This document shows positions 25,201 through 36,066 of a DNA stretch of 64,000 nt, piece by piece (positions within the stretch are counted from its first letter, which is position 1; each line of letters starts with the position of its first letter). Source of the DNA: Bactrocera neohumeralis (Eukaryota; Arthropoda; Insecta; Diptera; Tephritidae). The stretch spans positions 28,889,135 through 28,953,134 of the forward strand of contig NC_065921.1 in assembly GCF_024586455.1 (NCBI RefSeq), read 5' to 3'. The notes under the pieces are model-generated. The model did not search any database. It saw only the letters and a list, made by a program, of their open reading frames with translations, and was not told where the DNA came from. Position numbers and translations under genes: made by a program.

Positions 25201-28200
25201 CAACACCACGATAATCGAAGAAAACAGTCAACATGACCTTGATTTTTGAGCGACTTTGGCGCGATTTTTTTGGTCTCGGCTCTCTTTTGACACGATATTC
25301 GCTCGATTGATCGGTTATTTCGGGGTCGTAAGCATAGATCCAAGTCTCATCGCCAGTTATAATGCATTTCATGATACCCTGGTAGTCGGAAAGCATCGTT
25401 TCACACACTTCAACGCGACGCCTTTTTTCCAAAAAATTCAATGTTTTCGGTACCAGTCGAGATTTGACGCGCTTGAGGCCCAAAACATCCTTCAAAATGG
25501 TATTGGCTGAGCCTTCCGATATGCCAACTTCATCAGCAAGGTCTCTAATTGTTAATCGATGGTTTTTCAACACCAAATCTTTGATTTGTTGAACGTGAGC
25601 TTCGTCGGTTGAGGTTGATGGTCGCCCTGGACGCTCTTCGTCTTCGACACGTTCACGGCCGGCTTGGAACTCACTATACCACTTGTAAACATTTTTTTTA
25701 GACATAGCCTCATCACCAAAGGCTTTCTGCACCATACTCAACGTATCCGTAGCAGAAAATTGATTCTGCAAACAAAATTTAATGCGAATTCTTTGTTCAA
25801 CAAATTTCGACATCGCAAAAAACGAAAAACTCACTTTTAGCAGCTCACAAAACGACACGTATCTCAAACACTAATGAATATTTTGACATGAAATTTGACA
25901 TAAATGTGACTGACAGTACTAACAACCTAAAAAAAAAATAATTCTCCAAATCCTTCGACGCGCGCAGTTTAAATTCAAATGTCACCTTATTTTTTGGGCA
26001 CTATATAACTATACTATACTATATAACTTATACCAATGCTAAGACTGGTTATAGAAAACTAAAGCTTATTTTACTTTTTTATTTTTGAGCCAAGGGTGCT
26101 TGAGCGCGCAATTACTCTCTCGAATGAAATTCAAAAATAATAAAAACTGTCTAATTGCGGTCATTCCGAACTCTTCCTTTATAGTACATATATTCAAAAT
26201 GAAAAAAACCTGCTGTAAACTGCTAACTGCTGCTGCAAAGGTTCTACACAAGTACCTGGATCTTACCGCTATAAATATCAAAAAAACAATAAATAACGTT
26301 AAACGGGATTTATGATTTGTTTTCGGTGCCGATGTTGGAGACTTGACGATTGCGTCGACCATATTCAGTGTTTTAAGTTAGTTTGCTTTGAGAAGAGATC
26401 TACCGCTATAAAAGAGATGAGGTTTTTGAAAAGGTATTCAAAGAGAAAAAAAAATGTTTGTGTTATCCAAAGCAATAACTTGATAAGCGTTACTGCAAAT
26501 CTGCTTGGATAAATACGCCGAATAGTACTTTTCCAATGAAAGTCGTCCACATCACCCGAAAACCCAATAATCAGTCGGAAAGATTTAGGCAGTAGTTTTT
26601 GGGATTTATGTACATAGAATTGTTTTCAGTGGCTAATTTGACCTTAGTAAAACAAGCAATAAGCAATATTAATGTGCATTATTTGCTTGATTGGTCATCG
26701 AAATCAAAGTTGGGCCGAATTGTTAAACCAATGAATTTTCATCTGGGGCAAGTGTTCTTGGCTATACAGTACTCATGACAAACCTTTGAGTATATTTATA
26801 CCCTCAACAGTGTATAATCAACAACACCCAGCAGGAAATGTCGGAGGCCCCAAAAAAAGTATATGTAACTGATCAGCGTGACGAGTCGAGGCGATATAGT
26901 TATGTATTAATTTTTAAAACTAGTCTAATTTTTGAGATATCGATCTGAAAATTGACACACACGTTTTTCTCCCCAAGAAGTTGCTCATTTGTCGGAACCG
27001 TTGATATCAGACTACTATTGCATATAGCTGCCATACAAACTGAACGATCGGAATCAAGTGCATGTATGGAAAACTTTTCTTTTCATTATAATATCTTCAC
27101 GAAATTTTGTATGTGCTATTGCTCAAAGCAACGGTATAATTTCCAAACAAATCGGACCACTATAGCTATGTGCTGCCATACGAACTGACCGAGCAAAATC
27201 AAGTTCTTGTATTGAAAACTTTTGTATTTGACGAGATATCAGCACAAAATTTTGCATAGATTACTCTCCAAGGCAGGGCTACAGTCTCCGAAGAAATTGT
27301 TCATATGGAGCAACTACAGCATATTGCTGCCCTACTAACTGACCGATCAAAGTAAAGTTCTTCTATGCAAACATTTGTGTTTGTGAAAGATATTATAGAT
27401 TTGGTACCACCGAAGAAATTTTGTATATAAAATGTTCTCAATAAAATCCTTCTTTTTAAAATTCGTCTCATTTTAAGCTCTTTAAGAACGCACAATTTTA
27501 CTATACTTTAGATAGAAGAAACTGATTCCCCTCTATTCAATGCACATTTTCAACGGCACTCAAAGTAAAAGTATGAATATTTAATTTTCCAAACGGCAGC
27601 AAAGTAGAGTAGAACGGCACGGAGTGGCGAAATAACGATGATGATGATGATTGCTCTGTCAAATGAAATATTAATGCATATGACTTTTCCACTGCTTTGC
27701 GATTAGTTACGCCTTCTATATGAATTTATTACAACAATAATCACGACTCCCACTCCTACCGCTCGCCTCATTGGTGGTGGAGCGAGAGATCGCGTTTTAT
27801 GCTGTTATTGTCAAGGATAAAGCAAGAAATATGAAATGAAAATCCACCACGAACAACACCAATGGATATATGTATGTGTATGTTCGGTGTGTGTGTGTGT
27901 GACGCTGACTGACGACAGCACAATTTGAAATAGAAAATGACACACAATAGCGAATGCGCTCTCTCTGCCTTTGAACGCTCACTCAACACTGAGCAGAGCT
28001 GCAAATGTCAAAGTGTCAGTTAAATATAATATGAAAAGTCCACTCGCTGCCGCGTCCTGCGCCGCTCGTGAAGCGTTCACGTTATTGTCTATTGTTGTTG
28101 TGGCGGTCGTTTGAAAGAAGAGTTGAAAGTTTTGATTGACGCCTAACATTGAAGCTTAAATGCTTTTATGCAAATGCCCGTGCACAATCATAATTGTTTG

Positions 28201-31200
28201 CGGAACGGAAAATCTAATGGAAATGTTTGTGCGCTTGTGTTTTCTCATATTAATTAGCCATAACCATTTCTAGTCAAGCTGTTCTTGCTTGGCTTAAATG
28301 CAAATGAGCAAGGCGAGCGCGAAGTGGCGAGTGCGAAGTGGCGAATTAAGAAGTTGTTGATGTGTGTGCGTGTGTGTGCATACATGAAGCGCGCAACAAA
28401 TCGTTCAGAAATGGTGCATACTTAGAAAGCCAATTGCGTTGAAAGCCGGAACTGAAAACTTACTCGCTTAGAATTGTGATTTCTATGGATAAGTGGCAAC
28501 AGTGGACTGCCATAATTATTAGACTTATACAGTTTTATTTGAAAGTGTTTAATTTAACACCGCAATTAGTGGTTACGAAAAAGCTCAGGTGTTTGATGAG
28601 TTGCAATAGTTCATTTCTCGAAAGTTTGAATACCAATTCTGGTAAAAAGAAAAGGTAGACACTTAATAAATGTTAGTTCTGGACCTAATATAAGTTATTT
28701 AAAGCTGTCTCAAATCCTAACAAGCTCTGCTGACGATAAAAAGTGACTGATTCAACACCAACAGCCCAAAAGCTGTCAATTTTCGATGCTAACTTCAAAG
28801 GAAGATAGGGGGCCAATAAGAAACTAAAATAAGCAAAAACGTTAACTTCGGCTGCATTGAAGCTATAATACCCTTCACAGTTGCTTTTTTTATAGCATAA
28901 AAATAAATTGTATAAAGAGATCTCTATTCTGATATTGATCGGCCAGTGTGTATTGTAGCTATGTATATGCAGTGGCGTAGCTACAACTTCGGGCGCCCGG
29001 GGGCAAGGATGTTCTGTCGCCCACCTTTATTCAGGTTAAGGCACGAAAATATGTAGCTACTAAAAATCTTGAATTTTCACGAATTCGATTAACCTAAAAA
29101 ACATTATGAAAAATCACTTTGAGTCATATTATTAGCGAAATTCACTTAGAAAAACACTCAAAGATCTGACAAAAAGGACAATAATTTATTGTGATAAAAC
29201 CTGTATATGTATATGTACATACCTGTACATATATGACGCTGTATGATCGAAATTCTGGATAAGCATCAATGGAAATATCCACCCATTTCACAAATTTGGA
29301 AAAGCTTAATGACCATTTTGGTTTTCTTTGTGATTTTGAACAAATTATAGAACTAACCAGAGACTCTTACAATGACAAACTCGTCGAAATTAAAGAGAAA
29401 TGCCAGCAACTTGCCGAATCCTATCCAGATGACTTGGATAATGAAGATTTATACAGTGACATCCAAGACGTCCTACTTTTATTAAAGAGAGCGAAGAAAA
29501 ACGAAGAACAAATTGGATTTTCGCCAGAAAAAGTTTTATTATACATTTCTTCAATGGGACTGGAAGCCTACAAGACGTTAGCGACAGCTTTAAGAATACT
29601 ACTCACTACACCTGTGTCAGTTGCATCTTGTGAAAGATCTTTTAGCAACCTTAAATTGATCAAATATTACTTGAGATCGACCATGAGTCAGAGTAGACTG
29701 TCCAATCTTGCGATTCTCTCAATAGAATGTGAAACTGTTGCAACTTTAAATTACAATGATATGATATGTGATTTTACAGCGATCAAAGCTAGAAAAGTGA
29801 GCTTTAAGTTCTATCACTATTTTTAAGAAAGATATAATCCAAAAGATATAAGACAAATTCAAAGACTGAAGAGTATTCGAGTAAAAATTAATATTTTTCA
29901 TTGTTATTCAGATTGTTACATTGTGAGTGTACAACTCTTTATCTTTTATAATAAATTTTGTAAAAAAATTTGTTGAAGTATTTTTCTGAATATTAAAAAA
30001 CAGCGAAGATCGTTTTGCCGCCCCCAAGACGTTGCGCCCGGGGCGACGGCCCCCTTCGATATCTCAAAGCATAAAGGACTATTTCACGTACATATACACA
30101 GACAGACGGACGGAGAGACATGACGACTCAATTCTTCACGCTGATCAATTATAACTATATCTGCTTTATAGAGTCTCCGACGTTTCTTTCTGGTTGATAC
30201 AAACCTCGTTGCATATTTAATAAACACTGTGCAGGGTATAAAATATATTTTCTACATAGCTGTAAGGACTAATTCATGTTTCAAAAGGTAGTAGTCTTCA
30301 AATAACATTAATATCTAACTCGTCATTAAAAATATCAAAGAGAAAATTAAGTTTGTGCTCATAAGTTTTTATAAAGCGCCAAAATTATACTTGACTGAGT
30401 TTTTTCCTTAGTTCCAGAGATCTTTTGAGGAAATGTTATTTTAGGCCTCGATCTTTAAAAAAAATTTAATATGAGAACGGTTATTCTTATACAATTCATT
30501 AAATTTAATTTTAGAAAAGTGAGGTTATAGACTTACACACATTTCTTACTGAAGCGAGTAGGTAGTTTCAGTTTCGTTACTCTCTTCGATTTTTATGAAG
30601 ACCTTCAGAAGGTGTTCATTTTCAAGATAAAGTAAACATTTTTTGTTATTTTTGCAAGCATTTCTCAGTGACGCTCTTCGGAAAAAAATATCAAAACCAA
30701 TTCTACGAACTTCACTGGCAAATGTGCTTAAATAATTAGACTAAACTTCAAAGCTAACCCTAATTTTTGATAGCTGAGCGAGCACAGTTTACAACCACAC
30801 GAAGTCTGTAGAGGAAGAAATACGGGTCCATTCATAAATTAAATGCAGAATAGATGCTGAAGTATTCCGAAGCAACGCTGTCAATACTGTACTTCCTCAC
30901 AATACTGTATCTCCTCACAAACTAAGATTCGAATACCTCGAGTAAGAAGAAAGCTTCATTTAGATTGCCAAAGAATATACAAATCAGTCTTTATATACCT
31001 AAACACTAAGTTAAGTTGAGATATTGTGAAAGAAGATGCGGAAAAATAGGAAATGAGGAAAAGAATGAAACTGGTAAGAACACTGATTCAGTGCAATATG
31101 TGACGAAAATAAGCTGAAATCGATTAAAGAGCAAAACATATTATTTTAATTCCCATTTATTTCCCATAATTGTTCTCCTGTCCAGAATGAGTTTGAGAAC

Positions 31201-32550
31201 AAAATATTCCTACCAGATCAAGCAATTATACCGCAACCATTCTACGTATTCCCTATCTTTCCCACCCAGCACTTAGCCATTTGTTAGAAAGTCACTTAAA
31301 CCTTACGATCCGACGCTCTCCCTCAAACTACTGTATATTACATATTTTGAGGCCCCATGCTACAGTGGGAGATGCCGGAAGTGATGATGATGATATTACA
31401 TATTGGAATCGAAACAATATTGATCTCATAAAACTTGTTATAAGCTTAGCATTAAAGCTTAACCCCCTTTTTTATTCGAATGAACGTTGCCAAGGAATAT
31501 CCTGCATTTATAAGACTCTCGGAGTTAGACTATTTTCTTATACGAATTTACATATAACACTATCCAATTTTATTTACCTCTGCTCTTATCCATATCAGTG
31601 CTGTAATTTTTTGGTGACATTGTTAGACTAATATCGCTGCAGGAATCACCGCTGCAGTCGAAATCCTCATCCATGCCCACATCCAAGAGCGCTTCGGACG
31701 TGTGCGATTTCAGCGAATCGCGACTGTTCGTATTCGCACAACTTGAGGCGGACGAAGCCACCATGCTCATATCATTTACAGTTGGTTCGCATGGCATCGC
31801 GCTGGCTCTACTCAGCTGGGGGCTATGCAGGCGCGTATGTACCGTTAAATTGTGCACATAATCATCACCAGCATATTCCATATTTGCACGCTGTTGTTCA
31901 CCGGTGGTATCATTGGCCAGACCCGCTGGTGCCACATTTGTTGGTGCCGCATGTGCGCCACCAACCAGGCCACCGCCGAAGCTACTTAGCAGCAATTTAT
32001 CGCGGTAATTCGCATCCGACGGATTGAGGAGAAAGCGCGTTGCTATTTGTGGCTCGAAAGCATGTGCAGACGCCGTCGGCAGCGTACGTGCATGATCACT
32101 GTTACTGGTGAAATTAGCACCTGGTGGCAACGGATGCGGATGGGCTGGTGGCAACGTGGTGGCGTTTTTCGACGCTAATTGTGGCGGTAGCGGTGGCGCT
32201 GCTGAGCCTACGCTCTGCTCAGCTTTGGCAAAATTGGTCAGGTAACTGCCGCTGGAGATCAGCTGCGTCAGCCGATCGTGATTCTGTGCGAAGTAGCCGT
32301 GCAGCCAGGGATTGTAAAAGGGAAAATTGGCGAGGCCCAAGGCCGATGTGGCTACCAAAGCGCGCGCGTTTAACTCGTCCTGCTCGCGATTGCTGGTGGG
32401 TGCTAATGTTTGTGTACTCCTTTCGAGCTCTTGTTTTTGTTGTTGTTGCTGCTGTTGATGGTTGGCGATCAGACTCTCGATGGAAAAAGGTGTTGAAAAT
32501 TTGGTTAGCTTGCTTGCAGTTTCCGCGGCCAAGGGTCGTGTGCCCTCCAT
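19235..32550 (-). CDS. unpg: Homeobox transcription factor unplugged (GBX family), 3 exons
   Basis: Spliced CDS: exon 1 32550-31578 (324 codons + 1 nt), exon 2 20106-19868, exon 3 19633-19235; all introns GT-AG; total 536 aa. Start chosen at MEGTRPLAA because FSTPFSIESLIANH follows at residues 18-31; its FSIESLI is an EH1-like Groucho-binding motif at the conserved N-terminal place. A Q-rich run follows (about residues 32-38), then FYNPWLHGYFAQNHDRLT and the conserved acidic stretch LDVGMDEDFDCSGDSCSDIS. The homeodomain is residues 361-420, with Trp48, Phe49, Gln50 and Asn51 in WFQN, and is split by intron 2 after homeodomain residue 44. The C-terminus VPIPVHVNRFAV...ALARSIY is the unplugged-type tail. 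In Drosophila, Unpg acts in tracheal and neural patterning and opposes Otx at the brain boundary (family knowledge). The protein is nuclear and DNA-binding. Confidence 0.95.
20490..21130 (-). mobile_element. RTE-like LINE, reverse-transcriptase C-terminal region
   Basis: The best preserved coding piece of this family here. A minus-strand open frame from 21021 to 20605 (138 codons) reads GLVLNEGKMKYLLSSTKQS, SHNFEVVDNF, RRITLANRCYFGLRRQLRS, then VLLCGAEAWAMTTSDESALR and IYGPLRIDNGEYRIRWNDEL. This is the thumb/C-terminal part of the reverse transcriptase in RTE-type LINEs, as I recall that group. Upstream and downstream parts are missing or frameshifted. Confidence 0.8.
21480..22470 (-). mobile_element. 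LINE fragment(s), post-RNase H region, degenerate
   Basis: The minus strand at about 22250-22080 reads VRLKILSDASCQSLMAEGEE and a decayed CPAF-like block, matching the tail of the LINE at 7.0 kb. The part at 21890-22030 shares the sequence around ATCTCACTTGGACAGTATGG with 43.67 kb. Only short decayed blocks can be recognised, so the limits are approximate. Confidence 0.5.
22475..23870. other. Intronic non-coding DNA without recognised repeats
   Basis: Single-copy-looking intron sequence with TACATATGTA-type microsatellite runs near 22490-22520 and 22855-22890 and a TG stretch near 23111-23121. No coding potential above background. Confidence 0.35.
23876..24350. repeat. 103-bp minisatellite, about 4.6 copies
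   Basis: The marker TAATTGACTC recurs at 23981, 24084, 24187 and 24290, exactly 103 bp apart each time. Units contain CAGACAATTTACTAATTG, CTTTATATCCAGAATA, and TTTATGGACCA before GATTATCGATTAATTGACTC. The first unit carries an extra ~11 bp (GATGATCTTTA region at 23931). The last three units are nearly identical, which suggests recent expansion by unequal exchange. Overlapping 69-codon open frames here are repeat artefacts. Confidence 0.9.
24706..26001 (-). mobile_element. mariner transposon, almost intact
   Basis: Bounded by matching inverted termini GTGCCCAAAAAATAAG (24706-24721) and CTTATTTTTTGGGCAC (25986-26001). TA dinucleotides lie just outside: TACG on the left and TATA on the right. 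Length is about 1.3 kb, usual for mariner. It contains a single long transposase frame on the minus strand. The youngest-looking transposon in the window; older relatives of the same transposase type are at 10.4 and 37.6 kb but carry different termini. Confidence 0.9.
24812..25813 (-). pseudogene. mariner transposase (DD34D), one late nonsense codon
   Basis: A 333-codon frame begins MSKFVEQRIRIKFCLQNQFS (start at 25813, after an 18-codon non-homologous extension). Helix-turn-helix region: VYKWYSEFQAGRERVEDEE, then GRPSTSTD and LTIRDLADEVGISEGSANTI. Catalytic residues are visible: Asp in GDETWIYAYD, Asp in HHDNAPSHTA and Asp in LAPCDFWLF, with 34 residues between the last two (DD34D). The frame ends at TGA (24814-24812) within ...FEDWKIR. 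The next codons continue in frame for 20 more residues (HKCIASGGDYFEGDEIDLEE) to TAA at 24749, so the stop probably replaced a Trp codon. All other signature residues look intact. Activity of the shortened protein is unknown. Confidence 0.85.
26010..26795. other. Intronic non-coding DNA
   Basis: A+T-rich intron sequence between the mariner and a dispersed repeat. Short open frames only, no recognised motif. Confidence 0.3.
26800..27440 (+). repeat. Dispersed A+T-rich repeat (CTATAGCATATAG family)
   Basis: Carries the family blocks TTTTTGAGATATCGATCTG, GCATATAGCTGCCATACAAA followed by CTGAACGATCGGAATCAAG, and TCTCCGAAGAAATTGTTC. The internal module (tens of bases around GCTGCCATAC and AACTGACCGA) is iterated about three times, at 27010-27070, 27160-27200 and 27310-27355. 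Non-coding. Confidence 0.7.
27500..28810. other. Intronic non-coding DNA without recognised repeats
   Basis: Includes (GATGAT)n near 27640, (TG)n at 27888-27900, TG-rich DNA at 28363-28378, and AGTGGCGA(G/A)T tandem pieces at 28322-28347. No gene or transposon seen. A candidate region for intronic regulatory sequence. Confidence 0.35.
28970..30055 (+). mobile_element. hAT transposon remnant
   Basis: The left end CAGTGGCGTAGCTACAACTT is a typical hAT terminus. The right side has a G+C-rich GCGCCCGGGGCGACGGCCCC block but lacks the last bases complementary to the left tip. An open frame of 185 codons at 29269-29826 encodes the transposase C-terminal dimerisation region, with ILLTTPVSVASCERSFSNLK, LRSTMSQSRLSNLAILSIE and a C-terminal tail. 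The catalytic N-terminal two thirds are absent, so it is not autonomous. The open, undamaged frame suggests moderate age. Exaptation is possible but unsupported. Confidence 0.8.
29269..29826 (+). pseudogene. hAT transposase C-terminal fragment (hATC dimerisation domain)
   Basis: 185 codons without stops. The first ~100 residues are helical and acidic (LAESYPDDLDNEDLYSDIQD). Residues ~105-150 form the hATC motif (TPVSVASCERSFSNLKLIK, LSNLAILSIE), and a basic tail ends KVSFKFYHYF. Full-length hAT transposases are several hundred residues, so the DNA-binding and RNase H-like catalytic parts are missing. No splice acceptor or promoter is evident upstream that would make it a host gene. Confidence 0.75.
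30260..31570. other. Intronic non-coding DNA adjacent to unpg exon 1
   Basis: No repeat or coding signature recognised, apart from short tandem similarity (CAATACTGTA...CTCACAA) at 30885-30920. Ends at the donor site of unpg exon 1. Confidence 0.35.
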
Positions 32551-32779
32551 GTTGGAGAGTGACACTTTTAAGTTAAGATGAGAGGGAATTATTTTACAGT
32601 TATTTTTTTCAATAAGTTTTTCTTCATGTGTAGATATACTTTTTTCAACACAATAAACACTTTGGCACAATCCAATTCTCTTTTCGACTGCAGTTTTGAC
32701 AATTTAACTATATATTTGCATATGTATAACGGTTTTCCACTTCACTTTACAATTCTTACGAGAGATCTACTATTTTTTG

Positions 32780-32815
32780 ATAAATCTATTTGCAGCACCC
32801 TTGTATATAAACCGC
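32780..32815 (-). promoter_or_regulatory. unpg: Candidate TATA-type core promoter of unpg
   Basis: On the minus strand TTTATATAC (32812-32804) lies about 255 nt upstream of the unpg ATG, in an otherwise ordinary sequence. A start of transcription about 25-30 nt downstream would give a 5' UTR of roughly 225 nt without introns. Inferred from motif and position only. Confidence 0.3.
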
Positions 32816-33945
32816 AATTTGAACAAAATTACGAGCTACTCCGCAAAACCCGAAGCACTGAACCGTTGAAAAGTCGACAGCAAACTAACTGTCGCTCACC
32901 GCTAGCGACTGTTCCCAGCGCTGACACACTGCCAAGGGCCCAAACGCAAGCGAACATGACAATAAATAAATATCGCTGTTTGTGGCCCCGCAGACACATC
33001 ACGTACTCGTGCCAAGTGAGGCATTTGGTTGGCTGCGTACATCAATTTTACTGCGCTCTACGGGGGTGGTTGGTGTGAGAGACTATCGCTATCACGCTTG
33101 TGCCACTGTTTTCGCACCTTCATTGCATTGCGCACAACAAAAACCACCAACGAGTAGAGGCTCCGCCTAACAGCACACTAAATCCAATATGGCGTATGCC
33201 AATGAGCGAGACAATTGAGAGCGCCGAGCAAGTGATCACCAATCGGTATTGGTCGCTGCCGCATATGCGCGTATAAACATACGCACACACACATGTGTAT
33301 AATTTCGTAGCAATTTGTGCGATTGTGCGTGTTTATACAGCGCTAAAGAGTTAGCTAATTGCCTATAATCGGTGCTCGTCGCTGTTGATGCGCTTGTCTC
33401 TCCTCACTTCTAGCGAACTCGCTGTTGTTGTTGCTGGTTGTTATTTTGCTTTCCGTTTGCTTCCACTCCATAATTGCTTTCTGCTTGAGACGCGCTATAA
33501 TAAAATGTCCACGTACGCTGCGGCGGCGTAGAACACGCCTCCCATTAGCGAGTGATTGCACTATACATATGGACGCACATACAAGTGCATAGGTGCCAAT
33601 ATATTTACATGAGTGTATGCATATATTTTTATTATATTAGGATAATTCTTTTTTTTCTGTAAACTTCTAGTTTATATCGAATTTTTGATAATAAGAATAA
33701 TTCTTGATAGGAATCTCGAATTATAGAAGGACGTTAAGGGATCGTCTCAGTGTGACCCTCCGAAAAATCACTGATTTTCGCGATTTTTTTTTAAATGTTG
33801 AGCGGATAAAAAAGGTCATTTTGGAAATAAATTCGTCAAATTTTGCAATCTAATTTCAAAGAATGACCCTTTATAGCCCCTATGTACAACTATTTGAACC
33901 CAATTTCCAACTGCGGATGGCTATCCATTTCTGGAACGGACAGTT
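32816..33945. other. 5' flank of unpg
   Basis: Moderately G+C-rich upstream DNA to about 33190, then microsatellite (CACACACA at 33283-33290) and A+T-rich sequence. No transposon is recognised up to 33945. Likely to hold proximal regulatory DNA, by position only. Confidence 0.35.
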
Positions 33946-33949
33946 CTTC

Positions 33950-34870
33950 TTCTTCTTGATTGGTATAGACACCGCTTAAGGGGTTATAGCCGAGTTTACA
34001 ACAGTGTGCTAGTCGATGACAGAGATACATACATATTTCGTCTTGCCCTCGTCCACTACCAAACCCAATTGATTGGTTTCCTTATCCGGTATGGTGAAAG
34101 CAGAACAAACGGCGCTGTTGTTGAGGCCAATGATATCAATAGAAGATTGTACCATCTCTATTTAGCTTTGCAGCTCGAATTATTTTCTCCAGGAGTAGAT
34201 TGAAGAAGTCGCACGATAGGAGTCACCTTATCTAAAACCTCGTTTGGTATCGAACGGCTCAGTGGGATATTTCCTGTACCATATAGTTTTGCGTGGATAC
34301 CAAATTCGTAAAGGCAGCTCGACGAAGAAGTGGTGTGTGTCGATCGTCTTTTCACTGGTCCTTCCAAGATTTGGCGCTGGTGAATATCTGGTCAATTGTT
34401 GATTTTCCAGGCTTAAAGCCACACTAATAAGTTCTAATCAGTTTGTTGATGTTGGGATTTAATCTTTCACACAATACGCTCGATAGAATCTTATATGCGA
34501 TGTTGAGGAGGCTTATCCCACGGTAGTTGGCGCAGATTGTGGGGTATCCTTTTTATGGATTGGGCATAGCACACTTAAATTCCAATCGTTGGGCTTGCTT
34601 TCGTCCGACCATATTTTACAAAGAAGCTGATGCATGCTCCTTATCAGTTCTTCGCCGCGGTGTTTGAATAGCTCATCCGGCATTCTACGGACCCCACCGC
34701 TTTTTTGCCCTTCAGGCGGGTAATTGCTATTCGGACTTTTTAATGGTCGAGCAATGGAACGTCTGCTCCATCGTCATCGTCAGTGGGGAATCGGGTTCGC
34801 CTTTTCCAGGTGTTATGCCTACACTGCCATTCAGCAGTCAGAAGAAGTATTCGCGCTATACTTTTAATAT
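33950..34870 (-). mobile_element. RTE-like LINE with reverse-transcriptase core, internally deleted
   Basis: The minus strand shows NKLIRTY and CGFKPGKSTIDQIFT (about 34440-34395), TIDTHH (34345) and EPFDTKRGFR (about 34258-34230), the finger/palm region of the reverse transcriptase. It then jumps to GFGSGRGQDEICM near 34060 and the 3' end near 33975, ending in the TTCTTCTTCTTC block (3' tail on the minus strand) at 33951-33957. The region of the catalytic FADD-type box is missing or scrambled. Inactive. Confidence 0.75.
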
Positions 34871-34879
34871 GCTATAGTG

Positions 34880-35495
34880 ACATCAGTCACTAGATCCCCT
34901 CAGGGGGTTTTACAAGAATCCTCCTGTTCGTCGTCACATCTTTTCGTACAATTTTCGACGATTTTTTTACCAACTATACTATTTTTCTTACTTAAATTTT
35001 TTTGTTCTGAAAAAGTTAGTCTAATAAATTTTTTGCAATCAAAATTCGAATCTTGAGTACTCAATAATTTAATAAATAATTACAAAAATGTGGTAACGCT
35101 AATCAGAAAAATGTTTAGCACATAATAATAGTTGTTAGTATTTCTTGTTTTTTTTTATTTTTTTTCGATTATAAAAATTTTTTAAATTTTAATTTGCTTG
35201 ACAAAGCCCACCCTAATGTTGTGAAATACACTTTATTCACACATTTTGTGCTTTCCACGACTGCTGATGACTTTGGCGCGGTTGGTAAAGATTAGTGACC
35301 AATTTGTTGGCACTTTAATAAGACTTGCAGGAAACTGAGCATGACGAATGATACATCGGATGTGGATCATTAGCGATTAGCAAAGAAGGTAGGAGCCCAA
35401 TTTTGTGGAATAGATCGACATATGTAAATGTGTAGATATATGCAAAATGTACATATACTATAAATAAATACCGTCACCTAAACGGCAAAATAACA
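34880..35495. other. A+T-rich DNA without recognised features
   Basis: T-rich stretches at 35140-35190, and a fragment GTCACCTAAACGGCAAAATA near 35474 that weakly resembles the MITE terminus at 36633. No genes. Confidence 0.3.
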
Positions 35496-35499
35496 GGAA

Positions 35500-36066
35500 A
35501 GCACTTTAAGCTACAACAATATTTTAGGCTGAACCAAAGCTATTATATAATATCCTTCACAAATACATAAGCCGCCATACAAGAACTTGTTTTTCATCGG
35601 TCAGTTTGTATGGCAGCTATATGCTATAGTGCTCCGATCTAAACAATTTGTTCGGAGAATGTACCGTTGCCTTGAAAAATAGTACATACCGCATTTCGTG
35701 AAGATATCTTGTCAAATAAAAAAGTTTTTTATACGAAGACCCGTTTTTGATTGTTCAGTTTGTATGACAGCTATATGCTATAGCAGTCCGAAATCGGCGG
35801 TTCCGACTAAGGCACAGCTTGTTGAGGAGAAAATGATGTGTGCAAAAATTCAGTGAAATCTCAAAAACTGAGGGACTAGTTCGCGTGTACAGAGACAGAC
35901 GAACCGATGAATAGACGGACAGACAGTTGATCATGGCTAAATCGACTCAGCTCGTCATGCTCTTCAAGTACATATATATATGTATATATATTTTATAGAG
36001 CCTACAATGTTTCCTTCTGGGTGCTACAAGCTTCGTGGCAAATCTAACTGTTAAGGGTATAATGGT
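35500..36066 (-). repeat. Dispersed repeat (CTATAGCATATAG family), minus orientation
   Basis: Contains GTATGGCAGCTATATGCTAT (35607-35626), a second GTATGACAGCTATATGCTAT (35761-35780), the ACAGACAGACGAACC block and TTTATAGAGCCTACAATGTT near its right end. Its right edge is directly followed by the 16-bp target-site duplication of the next element. Confidence 0.7.

Larger units (their letters stand above)
28815..30255 (-). repeat. Dispersed repeat split by a hAT insertion
   Basis: The left part (28815-28969) has AACGTTAACTTCGGCTGCA and TATAATACCCTTCACAG. The right part (30056-30255) has ATCTCAAA..ATAAAGGACTA, ACAGACAGACGGACGGAGAG, TTTATAGAGTCTCCGACGTT and GTGCAGGGTATAAA. These are consecutive blocks of the family at 35.5 kb, so the repeat was one unit before the hAT element landed in it. 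Confidence 0.6.
20107..31577 (-). other. unpg: unpg intron 1 (11.47 kb), repeat-rich
   Basis: Bounded by GTAAATA (donor, minus strand, 31577 downward) and TTTCAG (acceptor, ending 20107). The phase-1 junction joins DKSRG to YTHSDSED. It contains an RTE-like LINE, LINE debris, a 103-bp minisatellite, a nearly intact mariner, dispersed repeats and a hAT remnant. The repeat-free parts (22.5-23.8, 27.5-28.8 and 30.3-31.5 kb) are where intronic enhancers would be expected; that is inference. Confidence 0.85.

Noticed and set aside
29269..29826. Possible host gene (ZMYM/hAT-derived)
   Set aside because: Flanked by hAT terminal sequence and nested in a repeat; no exon structure or promoter seen. 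Kept as a transposase remnant.
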